This document shows, piece by piece, positions 25,320-34,031 of a stretch of 45,183 bases of DNA. A program made the position numbers and the translations under genes. The DNA comes from Jatrophihabitans sp. GTDB lineage: Bacteria > Actinomycetota > Actinomycetes > Mycobacteriales > Jatrophihabitantaceae. The notes beneath the pieces are model-generated. The model was not told where the DNA came from and searched no databases. It saw only the letters and a program-made list of their open reading frames with translations. Within the stretch, counting starts at the first letter, position 1. Each line of letters starts with the position of its first letter. The DNA lies in the NCBI GenBank assembly GCA_036399055.1, contig DASWNX010000013.1, forward strand, positions 1 through 45,183. Direction: 5' to 3'.

Positions 25320-26408
25320 TCAGTTGCGAGAATTGGCGCTGATCAGAAATCCGGTGTTGACGGCAGCGCCGGCGTTGGTGAAGCAGTTGACGTTACGCAC
25401 GATGACGTCGGCGCCGCTGTGGAACCAGACCCCACTCAGGCCGCAGAACTCCGAGCCCGATCCGGCTGCGGTCACCTCGACGTTGTCCGGCGGAGCGGCC
25501 AGCATCGGGAATTGGACGAGAGACAATCCGACACCGCCGCTGGAGATCGTGTTGGCGCCCGGACCGACTTGGCTGTTGAAGTCAGTTGACGGCGGTCCCA
25601 GTGGCGGGGTGTTCCACAGGTAACCGAAGTACTTCGGTGGCGCGACTGCCCCATACAGGGATCGCTGGTACTGGTAGGTCAGGGTGAACTGGGTGTCCAG
25701 CGGCGCGCCGCCGGCGTTGAAACAGCTCACCTTGACCGTTTGACCGCTGAGGGAAGAGGACCAGGCGGCCACCTTGCAGCGGGCCGGTGTCTGAGGGTTG
25801 ACCGCGGTGCTCTGCAGGCTGCCGTCGACTGGGCCGGGGGTGGCCAAGCCGGGGAACTTGACCAGCCATTGCCCGACGGCGGTGTGGCTCACGGTGTTAC
25901 CGGCTCCTGCCGAGTTGTACTGGCTGACCAGGGCGCCGCTGGGCTGGGAGTCGACGTAGCCGAACCGCCCGATCGAAGACGCCGGGCCGCCGGAGCTGCT
26001 GCTGAAGACAGCGCTGAACGCAGAAGCGTCGAGCGCGCCGCCGACCCGGTAGCAACTGATCAGCGCCTTCTCATCGGAGCCCGACGGGCCGAAGCTGTCC
26101 ACCTGGCACCAGTGCGGGGCGGGATTGACCGCCGTCACATGGACTACCCCGCCGGCGGCAGCCTGTCCGGGAAATATCACCGCGTACCGGCCCACTGAAA
26201 GGACGGTCACCGTGGTCGCCGCAGGCGAGGTGCCAGAAGCCACCGGCGCGCTGCCATTCCACAGCACGAAGCCATACCTGTCGGGGACGGCAGCCTGGGC
26301 TGGGCCCCCTGGGCTGGCTACGGCCAGGCCGGCCGCCAGGACGGCGAGGGCAGCTCCACCCGCCCACCACCGTCGTGCTGCCAACCGGGTGAGTTCTTCA
26401 CTGATCAT
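25320..26408 (-). CDS. Secreted protein with three paired-cysteine repeats
   Basis: A 362-residue exported protein. ATG 26408 is chosen because GGAGGA lies just upstream; the frame extends to 26519 without support. Residues 1-40 are a Sec-type signal: basic start (RRWW), hydrophobic AALAVLAAGLAVA, cleavage after AQA. The mature part has three ~100-residue modules, each opening with an aromatic (Y/F)GF/YV-L-W strand and ending with a cysteine pair: WCQV...SCYR, RCKV...SCFN, FCGL...NCFT. The pairs likely form one disulphide per module. No enzyme motif is recognised; a cell-surface or binding role is possible. It is divergent from the small peptide gene. Confidence 0.78.
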   Translation of the reverse strand: MISEELTRLAARRWWAGGAALAVLAAGLAVASPGGPAQAAVPDRYGFVLWNGSAPVASGTSPAATTVTVLSVGRYAVIFPGQAAAGGVVHVTAVNPAPHWCQVDSFGPSGSDEKALISCYRVGGALDASAFSAVFSSSSGGPASSIGRFGYVDSQPSGALVSQYNSAGAGNTVSHTAVGQWLVKFPGLATPGPVDGSLQSTAVNPQTPARCKVAAWSSSLSGQTVKVSCFNAGGAPLDTQFTLTYQYQRSLYGAVAPPKYFGYLWNTPPLGPPSTDFNSQVGPGANTISSGGVGLSLVQFPMLAAPPDNVEVTAAGSGSEFCGLSGVWFHSGADVIVRNVNCFTNAGAAVNTGFLISANSRN

Positions 26409-26501
26409 CTGTTCCTCCGGCCAATGCGGGCGAGTAATGCTTAAAGCACAGAATGGCATGAAAACGTCCTTTAACCCACTAGTCAGACAGTGCGATCTAG
26501 G

Positions 26502-26507
26502 TATAAC
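26502..26507 (+). promoter_or_regulatory. Possible -10 element for the small peptide gene
   Basis: TATAAC lies 45 bp before ATG 26552 in the AT-richer 26409-26551 divergent gap. The -35 match is poor (TAGTCA at 26480-26485, 16-bp spacing). Nothing else is seen in the gap. Confidence 0.3.
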
Positions 26508-26551
26508 TTCGTGTTCCACCTCAAACCTTGTAAATGCCCCAAGGAGACGCG

Positions 26552-26779
26552 ATGAACACTCGGAAAGCCGTCGTCGGAGCCGCAGCCGTCCTGGCTGCCG
26601 GGGTGGGCGGGGTGGCGACGGCCAGCACTGTCACCGCCCAGCCGCAGAGCAGTGAGCGGATCACCTCGATCGAGCAGTTGAAGACACACCTCCACCACGC
26701 GGTAGTGATCGAAGCGCAGAACACCAGCGCCATCTCTTGCTGCCCCGCGGGTGAGGCCATCGACCAGGCGAGCGTCTGA
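26552..26779 (+). CDS. 75-residue exported peptide with C-terminal CC motif
   Basis: A small protein with a signal-like N-terminus (MNTRKAVVGAAAVLAAGVGG then VATAS, cleavage probably near TAQ). The mature ~45 residues contain ITSIEQLKTHLHHAVVIEAQ, which looks like the first helix of VioB-like ferritin-like domains, but the four-helix remainder is absent. The end carries ISCCPAGEA. ATG 26552 follows AAGGAGA. It is followed after ~38 bp by a cysteine-rich protein gene, so the two may form a unit. It could be a peptide precursor, a redox- or metal-binding peptide, or a truncated ferritin-like relic. Confidence 0.6.
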   Translation: MNTRKAVVGAAAVLAAGVGGVATASTVTAQPQSSERITSIEQLKTHLHHAVVIEAQNTSAISCCPAGEAIDQASV

Positions 26780-26817
26780 GCGCTGAGACAGCCTTGTCTC
26801 CGACGAACAGCACTGAG

Positions 26818-27291
26818 ATGAGCGAACCGGAGGCCGGCAAGCCGGTCCAGACCTGGTGTCCGAGCGGTGTGGCGAAGGCTCCTGAGTCGGTCGTGCTCGG
26901 CGTGCGGTCAGCGGCGACCGGAGGACTGGCCTATCTGGCCGAGCCGGTGCCAGCCGGTGAGGTGCTCGGCGAGATACCCGAGGGCATTGAACCGACCCGG
27001 GTGCTCCGATTCGCCGCGCACTGCAGCACCAGTTGCCACAACCGCCGAGGTGCGGACTGCAGTCTGGTCGAGCGGGTGGTCCTCGCGGTCCCGACGCTCG
27101 ACACGGCCGCGGTCCCGCGCTGCCACCTCAGGGCTAAATGCCAGTGGTGGCACCAGAAGGGCGTCGAGGCCTGCCGTCGATGCCCGGCCGTGTCCACCGC
27201 GTTCGAGGCGGACGACGCGCTGACCTCGTTGGTGGCCGACCCCTCGACCAGCCTGGCCCAGCTCGAGGCATGGATCGCCGCCTCAGCCTGA
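26818..27291 (+). CDS. Cysteine-rich putative metal/Fe-S-binding protein
   Basis: A 157-residue protein with at least eight cysteines: QTWCPSG, HCSTSCHNRRGADC (C-x3-C-x7-C) and RCHLRAKCQWWHQKGVEACR followed by RC (C-x5-C-x10-C-x2-C). The last block resembles ligand sets of 4Fe-4S or zinc sites. No signal peptide is seen, so it is probably cytosolic. ATG 26818 is preferred; a TTG at 26794 would add eight residues. It sits directly after the exported CC-peptide gene on the same strand, suggesting joint function such as maturation or redox handling of the peptide. The family is not recognised. The 27292-27493 gap to hyuA shows nothing definite. Confidence 0.6.
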   Translation: MSEPEAGKPVQTWCPSGVAKAPESVVLGVRSAATGGLAYLAEPVPAGEVLGEIPEGIEPTRVLRFAAHCSTSCHNRRGADCSLVERVVLAVPTLDTAAVPRCHLRAKCQWWHQKGVEACRRCPAVSTAFEADDALTSLVADPSTSLAQLEAWIAASA

Positions 27292-27493
27292 GCCGGCCGT
27301 CACTCCTGAGCGGGCCGTCTCGCCTTGTCCTGGCCGTCTCGCCTTGCCCTGGCCACGCGGCCGTCCTCGGGTGCGCGGCCAGCGCAGGCCGCAGACGCAT
27401 CGGGCTGCGCCGGGGGACACGTGCCAACGGATCAGTCAGTTATAGGCAGAATGCGCCGAAGCAACGGGCAGGCCGGCACAGTTGACTTCAGGC

Positions 27494-29662
27494 ATGTCTG
27501 GGCAGCGGAGTATCCGGGTCGGCATCGACACCGGAGGCACGTTCACCGACGTGGTGGCCTTCGACGAGGAGTCCGGCGAGCTGGTCAGCACCAAGGTCGC
27601 CTCCACCCCGGCCGATCCGGCGCAGGGCTTTCTGGCCGGCATCGACAAGGTGCTCGACATCCTCGGCATCCCGCGTGAGCAGGCCAGCCGAGCGCTCAGC
27701 GCGGTCTGCCATGGCACCACGGTGGCCACCAACCAACTGCTCGAAGGCAAGGTGGGGGTGCTCGGCTTCATCGCCTCCGAGGGTTATGAGTTCATTCTCG
27801 AGATCGCCCGGCAGTCGGTGCCCGACGGCTACGGCAACAGTTACTTCTGGGTCAAGCCCGAGCGGATCGTCCCGGCCGACCGGGTCAAGACCGTCGGCGG
27901 CCGGCTCGACCACACCGGCGTGGAGGTCCGGCCCTTCGATGAGGCCGGCGCGGTCGAGATCGCCCGATGGTTCAAAGGCAAAGGCATCGACACGATCGGG
28001 GTCTGCCTCCTGCACTCCTACGCTGACCCCGCGCACGAGCAGCGGATGCGCGACATCCTCGCCGCCGAGCACCCCGCCGCCGTCGTCTCGATCTCCTCAG
28101 AGGTGCTGCGTGAGTACCGGGAGTACGAGCGGTCGATGACCACGCTGGTGGACGCGGCGGTCAAGCCTAAGGTGGCCGGTTATGTCGGCGCCATCAAGCG
28201 GCGCCTGGACGCCCTCACCGACGGGCGTGAAGTCCCGTTCTACGTCATGAAGTCCAACGGCGGGGTGTTGTCGGCGGCCGAGGTGGTGCACCAGCCCATC
28301 ACCACGGTGCTGTCCGGCCCGGCCGCCGGCGCGCTGGGCGCGGCGATGATCGCCCGCAACGCCGGCTTCGCCCAGGTGCTCACCTGTGACGGCGGCGGCA
28401 CCTCGACCGACGTCTCGGTGGTGCTGGACGGCGAGCCGACCCTGACCACCGAGGGCGCCGTGGGCGCCTACCCGTCCAAGATCCCGATGATCGATGTGGT
28501 GACGGTCGGCGCCGGCGGCGGCTCGATCGCCTGGATCTCACCGGAGGGCGCGCTGAAGGTCGGCCCGAAGTCGGCCGGCGCCGATCCGGGCCCGCTGTGC
28601 TACGGCGCCGGGGGCGCCGACGTCACCATCACCGACGCGCATCTGGTGCTGGGCCGGATACCGCCGCACCTGCTGGGCGGCGAGATCCCGCTCGACACCG
28701 CTGCCGCCCAGGCCGGGCTCACCAAGCTGGCCGCCGAGCTGGGGCTGGAGCTGGCGGCCTGCGCCAACGGGGTCCTGGAGATCTCGGCCTGGAACCAGGC
28801 CAACGCGCTGCGGCAGATCACCGTCCAGCGAGGGTTGGACGTCCGCGAGTTCACCCTGACCACCTTCGGCGGGTCCGGCTCGCTGCTGCTCTGCCGGCTG
28901 ATCGACATCCTCAACCTGCGCGGTGTGCTGGTGCCACCTGATCCGGGCAACGTCTCGGCGTTCGGGCTGCTCACCGTGGACGTCAAGAACGACTACGTGC
29001 AGACCGCGGTCGCCAAGCACGCCGAGCTCGACCCGGCCGAGGTCAGCGCCAGCTTCGCCGCGCTCACCGGCCAGGCCGCCGCCGCGCTGGAGCGTGAGGG
29101 CTTCGCCCAGCCGCAGCACCGGTTCCTCCGCTCGGCCGACCTGCGCTACTTCGGCCAGGCCTTCGAGGTCCGGGTTCCGGTGGAAGAGGGCGAGCTGACC
29201 GACCAGGCGCTGGCAGGCGTCGCGGCGGCCTTCCACGACGCGCACCGCGGCCTGTACGGCTATGACTTCCGTGGACAGGCCAGCCAGCAGGTGGAGTGGG
29301 TCAACCTGCGGGTCTCAGGCATCGGGCCGATCCGGCGTCCCGAGCTGCGCCGGCACGCCGCGCCGGCCGGCGACGTCGAGCGGGCCCGCACCGGCACCCG
29401 CGACGTCTGCTTCGACGGACGGGACTACCTGCCGACGCCGCTGTACTGGCGCGCGGACCTCGGGCCCGGCGACGTGCTGGCCGGTCCGGCGGTGATCGAG
29501 GAGTTCGGCTCGACGGTGCCCCTGCATCCTGGGTTCAGCGCCAGGCTGGACGACTACGCCAACCTGCTGATCACCCGCGAGGCGACAGCGAGTGAGCATC
29601 GCGGGGCCGTCAGCGCCGAGCGGCCGAGCGAGCGCGGAGCTGGCACGGAGCCGACCGCATGA
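27494..29662 (+). CDS. hyuA: Hydantoinase/oxoprolinase subunit A
   Basis: A 722-residue HyuA-type protein of the ATP-dependent N-methylhydantoinase / 5-oxoprolinase / acetone-carboxylase family. The N-terminal ASKHA nucleotide site IRVGIDTGGTFTDVVAFDEE (about residues 7-26), AVCHGTTVATNQLLEGKVGV (about 75) and the central TCDGGGTSTDVSVV phosphate loop (about 297) are intact. ATG 27494 is chosen over TTG 27482. With HyuB it hydrolyses a cyclic amide at the cost of ATP. Hydantoin-type rings arise in purine and creatinine breakdown, so it may extend the catabolic locus at 10339-17276. Substrate cannot be read from sequence. Confidence 0.9.
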   Translation: MSGQRSIRVGIDTGGTFTDVVAFDEESGELVSTKVASTPADPAQGFLAGIDKVLDILGIPREQASRALSAVCHGTTVATNQLLEGKVGVLGFIASEGYEFILEIARQSVPDGYGNSYFWVKPERIVPADRVKTVGGRLDHTGVEVRPFDEAGAVEIARWFKGKGIDTIGVCLLHSYADPAHEQRMRDILAAEHPAAVVSISSEVLREYREYERSMTTLVDAAVKPKVAGYVGAIKRRLDALTDGREVPFYVMKSNGGVLSAAEVVHQPITTVLSGPAAGALGAAMIARNAGFAQVLTCDGGGTSTDVSVVLDGEPTLTTEGAVGAYPSKIPMIDVVTVGAGGGSIAWISPEGALKVGPKSAGADPGPLCYGAGGADVTITDAHLVLGRIPPHLLGGEIPLDTAAAQAGLTKLAAELGLELAACANGVLEISAWNQANALRQITVQRGLDVREFTLTTFGGSGSLLLCRLIDILNLRGVLVPPDPGNVSAFGLLTVDVKNDYVQTAVAKHAELDPAEVSASFAALTGQAAAALEREGFAQPQHRFLRSADLRYFGQAFEVRVPVEEGELTDQALAGVAAAFHDAHRGLYGYDFRGQASQQVEWVNLRVSGIGPIRRPELRRHAAPAGDVERARTGTRDVCFDGRDYLPTPLYWRADLGPGDVLAGPAVIEEFGSTVPLHPGFSARLDDYANLLITREATASEHRGAVSAERPSERGAGTEPTA

Positions 29663-29681
29663 CCCGGACGGAGCAGCCAGT

Positions 29682-31652
29682 ATGAGCGCAGCAGGCACGA
29701 ACGCGGCGAGCGTCAGCTCGGCTGTGCCAGCCGCCGACTCGCTGACCGCTGACCGCGGCGCGACGGTGGACCCGATCGTCCTGGAGATCGTGCAGGGCAG
29801 CCTGGCCGCAGTCGAGCAGGAGGTCGAGACGGCCATCGGGCGCACCTCGCGCTCGCCGATGATCCGCGACGCGCACGACTTCCGGGCCGGCATCCATGAC
29901 CGGTTGCTGCGCAAGCTGACCGGGCGCAGTTACTCCGCGCTGGTGCACCCGATCGCCAGGGACTTCCCGCTTGCCCAGATGCGCCCGGGTGACGTGTTCT
30001 TCCACAACGACGTCTACCTATCCGAAGGCGGCATCGGCCACCTGCCCGACCTGTGCGTGACGGTTCCGGTGTTCGTGCAAGGCGAAACGGGGCCCGAGGT
30101 GGTGGCGTTCGTGCAGGCATTCGGTCACCACGACGACATCGGCGGCGCGGTTCCCGGGTCGATGCCCAGCTCTGCCACCAGTGTCTTCGAAGAGGGCTTG
30201 ATGGTGCCGCCGATCAAGCTCTGGGACGCAGGCGTGCCCAACCGCGCCGCGCTGGCCATCATGACCCGCAACTCGCGGATGCCGGACTCGCTGGCGGCCG
30301 ACCTGGACGCCGAGTGCTCGGCGTGCCTGATGGGCTCGCGCCGGCTGTCGGAGCTGTTCGAGCGTTATGGCCGCGACACCGTCGAGGCGTGCTTCGACCA
30401 GATCGTCGACCGCACCACCGAGACCTACCGGCGCGAGATCCTCACCAAGATCCCGGTCGGCAGCTGGACCTGGGAGGACTACGCCGAGCATGACGGCGTG
30501 GAGCCGCCGAAGCTGCACACCCAGCGCATCACGCTCACCCGGACCGGCGCGCAAGACTCCGGCGGGGAAAGGCTGATCCTGGACTTCAACGGCACCGCGC
30601 CGCAGGCCAAGGGCCCGATCAACCACTGCGGCGACTACGCCGACGGCAACTTCTTGAAGAAGTGGTTGGCGCCGGTGCTGCGCAATCTCGCCGACAGCCC
30701 CGAGCGGATGGCCGAGCTCGACGTCAACGAGGGGGTGGTGCCGCTGATCGAGATGCGGTTCCCGCCTCCGGGCACGCTGCTCACCCCGGTGTTCCCGGCG
30801 CCGACGAACGCCCGGACGTTCGTCATCCTGCGGCTGCTGGGAGTGCTGGCCGGGGTGCTGGCCAAGGCGGTCGACGGCCGGATGCCGGCCGACCAGGAGA
30901 CGATCCGCTACACCGGGGTCTACGGCGAGGACTTCGACGGCCAGCCCTACCTGATGCGCGAGGTGCTCGGCGGCGGTTCGGGCGGGCGGTACTACGCCGA
31001 CGGCGAAGACACGATCCATGTGGTGCCGGACTCGCGCAACCTGCCGACCGAGTTCACCGAAGCCCGATTCCCTTTCCTGGTCGAGCGACTGGGCTTGGCG
31101 GTGGACTCCGGCGGCCCGGGTGAGTTCCGCGGCGGCCTCGGCTACGACAAGCACATCCGGATGCTCAAGGACGGCCATTTCATGTCGATCGCGGACCGGT
31201 CGATCCTGGCCTGCTGGGGAGTCAAGGGCGGCAAGGCCGGTCAGCCGTTCTCGGTCCTGATCGACCCTGGCGGCCCCAACGAGCGGGTGGTGGACGCCCT
31301 GGCCGACGCCGAGCCGGTCCGCGCCGGTGAGGTGATCCGCATCCGCACCACCGGCGGCGGCGGATGGGGCGATCCGCTGCGGCGGGCGCCCGAGGCGGTG
31401 CTGCGTGACGTCCAGTGGGGCAAGGTCTCGGCAGCGGCGGCCCGGACGGATTACGGCGTGGTGCTGACCGGCGCGGACGGCGAGCTGGAGGATCTCGCCG
31501 TCGACGCCGCAGCCACCACCGAGCTGCGGGCTCAGCTGGCCGCGGCCAGGCCGGCCGACCCGCCGTTCTTCGACCGAGGTCCCGGCTACGCCACGCTGTC
31601 CGGCGGCGCGCAGTCCTCGGCCTATGACCACCTGGCTCCTGGAACCGTCTGA
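29682..31652 (+). CDS. hyuB: Hydantoinase/oxoprolinase subunit B
   Basis: A 656-residue HyuB-type protein, partner of HyuA. Family blocks are VDPIVLEIVQGSLAAVEQEV near residue 28, FFHNDVYLSEGGIGHLPDLC (about 107), FGHHDDIGGAVPGSMP (about 147, the metal-ligand His-His-Asp region), NHCGDYADGNFLKKW (about 315) and the C-terminal TTGGGGWGDPLRR glycine motif (about 560). ATG 29682 follows GGAG and lies 19 bp after the hyuA stop; a longer in-frame ATG at 29592 would overlap hyuA heavily. It carries the ring-opening or carboxylating site in characterised relatives. Confidence 0.9.
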   Translation: MSAAGTNAASVSSAVPAADSLTADRGATVDPIVLEIVQGSLAAVEQEVETAIGRTSRSPMIRDAHDFRAGIHDRLLRKLTGRSYSALVHPIARDFPLAQMRPGDVFFHNDVYLSEGGIGHLPDLCVTVPVFVQGETGPEVVAFVQAFGHHDDIGGAVPGSMPSSATSVFEEGLMVPPIKLWDAGVPNRAALAIMTRNSRMPDSLAADLDAECSACLMGSRRLSELFERYGRDTVEACFDQIVDRTTETYRREILTKIPVGSWTWEDYAEHDGVEPPKLHTQRITLTRTGAQDSGGERLILDFNGTAPQAKGPINHCGDYADGNFLKKWLAPVLRNLADSPERMAELDVNEGVVPLIEMRFPPPGTLLTPVFPAPTNARTFVILRLLGVLAGVLAKAVDGRMPADQETIRYTGVYGEDFDGQPYLMREVLGGGSGGRYYADGEDTIHVVPDSRNLPTEFTEARFPFLVERLGLAVDSGGPGEFRGGLGYDKHIRMLKDGHFMSIADRSILACWGVKGGKAGQPFSVLIDPGGPNERVVDALADAEPVRAGEVIRIRTTGGGGWGDPLRRAPEAVLRDVQWGKVSAAAARTDYGVVLTGADGELEDLAVDAAATTELRAQLAAARPADPPFFDRGPGYATLSGGAQSSAYDHLAPGTV

Positions 31653-31656
31653 GGAC

Positions 31657-32232
31657 CTACTCCGTCGGCGACGGCCACCCCTCACGAGGGGGGAGCCGCC
31701 ACCCCCACTGCCAGGGCCAGAGGAACCTGCGCCCGCGGTGCGCCAGCTCGTCGTAGGCGAAGGCGGCCACGCGTCGGTAGGCGTCAGCGAAGACAGCCTC
31801 GTACTGGGCGCGGTCGAAGACGAGGGGCTGGTCGAGGCGCTCCTCGCGGCGGGAGTCGGAGTAGCCGTCCTCCCACCGGAAGTCAGACCAGGAGACCTCC
31901 GCTGCCCCGATGTCGAGTAAAGCGGTGAGCTGTCCACACCAGAGGTCCCCGTCCATCGGGCAGACCAGCAACGCGATGCGCCCCGGCGCGAGGTCCTCGT
32001 CAGGACGGCGACCGAGGAACCTGTCCACCGTGTTGGCCACGTCGGCCAGCCAAGGCCGGTTCAGCTCTGTCACGAAGTCGTCAGCCGGCTGGGTGGCCAG
32101 TGAGCGCACCGACCGGCCGTCGACCACCAGGTCCAGAAAGGGCGACTCGGGGTACCGCGTTCTGTTGCCGTCGATGAAGACGCGGGCCATGACGGCGGGC
32201 TCGAGTCGCAGCGTCGCCCTGTCTGAGGTCAT
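31657..32232 (-). CDS. Hypothetical protein
   Basis: A 191-residue protein I do not recognise. It is acidic and aromatic-rich, with no signal peptide or membrane helix. Notable stretches are ELNRPWLADVANTVDRFLGR, ALLVCPMDGDLWCGQLTALL (Cys pair), EVSWSDFRWEDGY and a Trp-rich end FLWPWQWGWRLPP. The pattern of a central strand-rich part followed by helices recalls small immunity-type proteins, but no family can be named. ATG 32232 is the likely start (32262 possible). It converges on hyuB with a 4-bp gap. Confidence 0.6.
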   Translation of the reverse strand: MTSDRATLRLEPAVMARVFIDGNRTRYPESPFLDLVVDGRSVRSLATQPADDFVTELNRPWLADVANTVDRFLGRRPDEDLAPGRIALLVCPMDGDLWCGQLTALLDIGAAEVSWSDFRWEDGYSDSRREERLDQPLVFDRAQYEAVFADAYRRVAAFAYDELAHRGRRFLWPWQWGWRLPPREGWPSPTE

Positions 32233-32276
32233 GGCAGAAGTATGGCTGTGGCAGAAGGACATCTCGTCATGGCCGG

Positions 32277-32501
32277 CTAGCGCCGCCTGCCGCGCCCGGA
32301 GCCGCCTGGCGGCTGCCGCAGGAGGGCTTCGGTCTCTGCCGGGTCTACCCGAAGCAATAGGCCGCCCTTGCTGCTGACGCTGACGGCGAGATTGCCGTTG
32401 ACCAGGAACGCCAGGCCGCCGAACATGTGCTTCTCGGACACGCCATGCTCGCCTTGGACCTCCTGCCGGAGGCGGTCGGCCAGGTCCTCGTCGTAGGCCA
32501 C
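32277..32501 (-). pseudogene. C-terminally truncated TfoX N-terminal-domain protein
   Basis: A 74-residue protein whose first 60 residues are a TfoX/Sxy N-terminal domain: MAYDEDLADRLRQEV, KHMFGGLAFLVNGNLAVSV and GGLLLRVDPAETEALLRQP. Family members normally run to about 105-115 residues with a final YAxSLPPK-like helix; here the frame diverges after residue 62 into GGSGRGRRR and stops. The missing end is not found in the downstream 45 bp. It may still fold poorly or be non-functional. It lies among other decayed genes. Confidence 0.65.
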
Positions 32502-32531
32502 CGCAGAATTATGGCTCGCGCCGCAGACGGA

Positions 32532-33737
32532 TCACAGGCGTCGTAGCGCCGCTGTGGCTGGGTCCACCATGGCGCGCACTGTCTTGCCGTCACAGAATTC
32601 ACCCAACGCCTGCATGTCCCAGACGCCTGTCGGTGTGCGTGACAACGCCACCATCAACACGCCGGTGTTCGGCTGGGAGTCGGACAGGTCGAAGCGGACC
32701 AGTTCGGTGTTGGTCCGCTCCTCGACCAGGCGGCAGAAGGCCCGCTCGATCTCGGTGAACTTCTGCCCGAGGAAAGAGTTGATGGTGAACATCAGGTGCG
32801 TCACCGTCGACGGCAACTTGCCTAGGTTGATCTTGATCTGCTCATCGTCGCCTGCGCCCTGGCCGGTGAGGTTGTCGCCGGAGTGCTTTATCGCGCCGCC
32901 GAAGGCCTTCTTGTGGCTGAACCACACCATCTCCAGCGCCTGGAACTGCGAGTCGAACGCGATGACGGAGGCGTCGAGGTCGATGTTGCGCCGCCCGGGC
33001 GCCGGGTCCCAGCCCAAGCCCATGACGACCGAGCTCAGCGGCGGCGCGCCGGTCTTGACGAGGCTGACGCGCTGATTCTTGCGAAGGTCGACCCTGCCCT
33101 TGTCGAGGTTGACCGGGACGGCAGCGGCCGGCGGCGGCGCGGGGGGCGTAGGCGGGGCCGCAGGCCTGGTTGGCGCTGCTGGCGCTGCGGACGCGACAGG
33201 CGTGGGTGGCGCCGCGACCGGTGTGGGCTGGTCGTCGACCGTGATGCCGAAATCGGTGGCCAGGCCGGCGAGGCCGCTGGAGTAACCCTGCCCGATCGCC
33301 CGGAACTTCCACTGCCCGTTGCGGCGGTACAGCTCACCGCCGATGAACGCGGTCTCGGAGGTGGCGGTCATGGCGAACACGGCCAGCTCGGCGCCCGTGT
33401 CGGCGTCACTGAGCCGTAGCGCGAACTGCGGGACTTGCCCGAATGTGCCGCCGTCGGCGGAGGCGGCCAGGACGATCCGGTCGATGACGGTCTCGATGCC
33501 GGACAACCGGATCTCCAGGGTGTCGGCGCCGGGCGCCTTTCCGACGTGCCGAATCGCGGACGCGGCGTGCTGCGGCTGGTTGTAGAAGACGAAATCGGCG
33601 TCGGAGCGGACCTTGCCCGCTTGGGTCAACAGCAGCGCCGAGGCGTCAAGGTCGACCGGGCCGCCAGCCCAGGTGAGCGTCGCGCGGACAGCGGCGGCGC
33701 CGACCGCGATGTTGGAGCCCATGCTCATGTTCGTCAT
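32532..33737 (-). CDS. Double TerD domain protein
   Basis: A 401-residue protein with two TerD domains. The first (residues 1-180) has [20 protein letters not shown] and [19 protein letters not shown]; the second (about 220-400) has [20 protein letters not shown] then [20 protein letters not shown] and [14 protein letters not shown], the Asp-rich calcium-binding loops of TerD. A proline/alanine linker joins them. The N-terminus MTNMSMGSN matches the TerD-PH protein at 24125, showing that the first domains are paralogues, but the second domains differ. TerD proteins respond to tellurite, oxidative or envelope stress; no other ter genes (terC, terB) are in the window. Confidence 0.92.
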   Translation of the reverse strand: MTNMSMGSNIAVGAAAVRATLTWAGGPVDLDASALLLTQAGKVRSDADFVFYNQPQHAASAIRHVGKAPGADTLEIRLSGIETVIDRIVLAASADGGTFGQVPQFALRLSDADTGAELAVFAMTATSETAFIGGELYRRNGQWKFRAIGQGYSSGLAGLATDFGITVDDQPTPVAAPPTPVASAAPAAPTRPAAPPTPPAPPPAAAVPVNLDKGRVDLRKNQRVSLVKTGAPPLSSVVMGLGWDPAPGRRNIDLDASVIAFDSQFQALEMVWFSHKKAFGGAIKHSGDNLTGQGAGDDEQIKINLGKLPSTVTHLMFTINSFLGQKFTEIERAFCRLVEERTNTELVRFDLSDSQPNTGVLMVALSRTPTGVWDMQALGEFCDGKTVRAMVDPATAALRRL

Positions 33738-33765
33738 GAGTGCTCATGATGCCGTAGTCGTCTGC

Positions 33766-34031
33766 TCAGCGGCCGGTGACGCCGTCGATCAGCTCACGGA
33801 GGATGTCGGCGTGGCCGGCATGCCGGGTGGCCTCGCCGGTGGCGTGCGCGATCACCCAGCGCAGGCTGAGGTGTTCGCCGTCGATCGGCGCCACGACAGG
33901 CGATTCGGGATCACCGAGGCGGCGGATCAGCTCGTTGCTCTCCTCGATCGCGGCGCGGTAGTCGGCGATGACCTCGGCCGCGCTGCTGGGGTCTCAAAGT
34001 CCGGCGGCAAGCTCGATGCGGTGTCGTCCAT
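33766..34031 (-). pseudogene. DinB/DUF664 family remnant with a frameshift
   Basis: Minus-strand reading gives a recognisable DUF664/DinB C-terminal half: YRAAIEESNELIRRLGDPES, then HLSLRWVIAHATGEATRHAG and HADILRELIDGVTGR, including the H-x3-H pattern (ATRHAGHAD). The frame hits TGA at 33994-33996, while the preceding codons MDDTASSLPPDFE (from 34031) are in another frame; a one-base indel near 33991-33998 would join them. The N-terminal half of the usual ~160-residue domain is also absent. It is therefore a broken relic unless a sequencing error is involved. Confidence 0.75.

Noticed and set aside
30018-31937. 639-codon minus-strand frame opposite hyuB
   Set aside because: Low-complexity mirror of HyuB; crosses the real convergent gene boundary.
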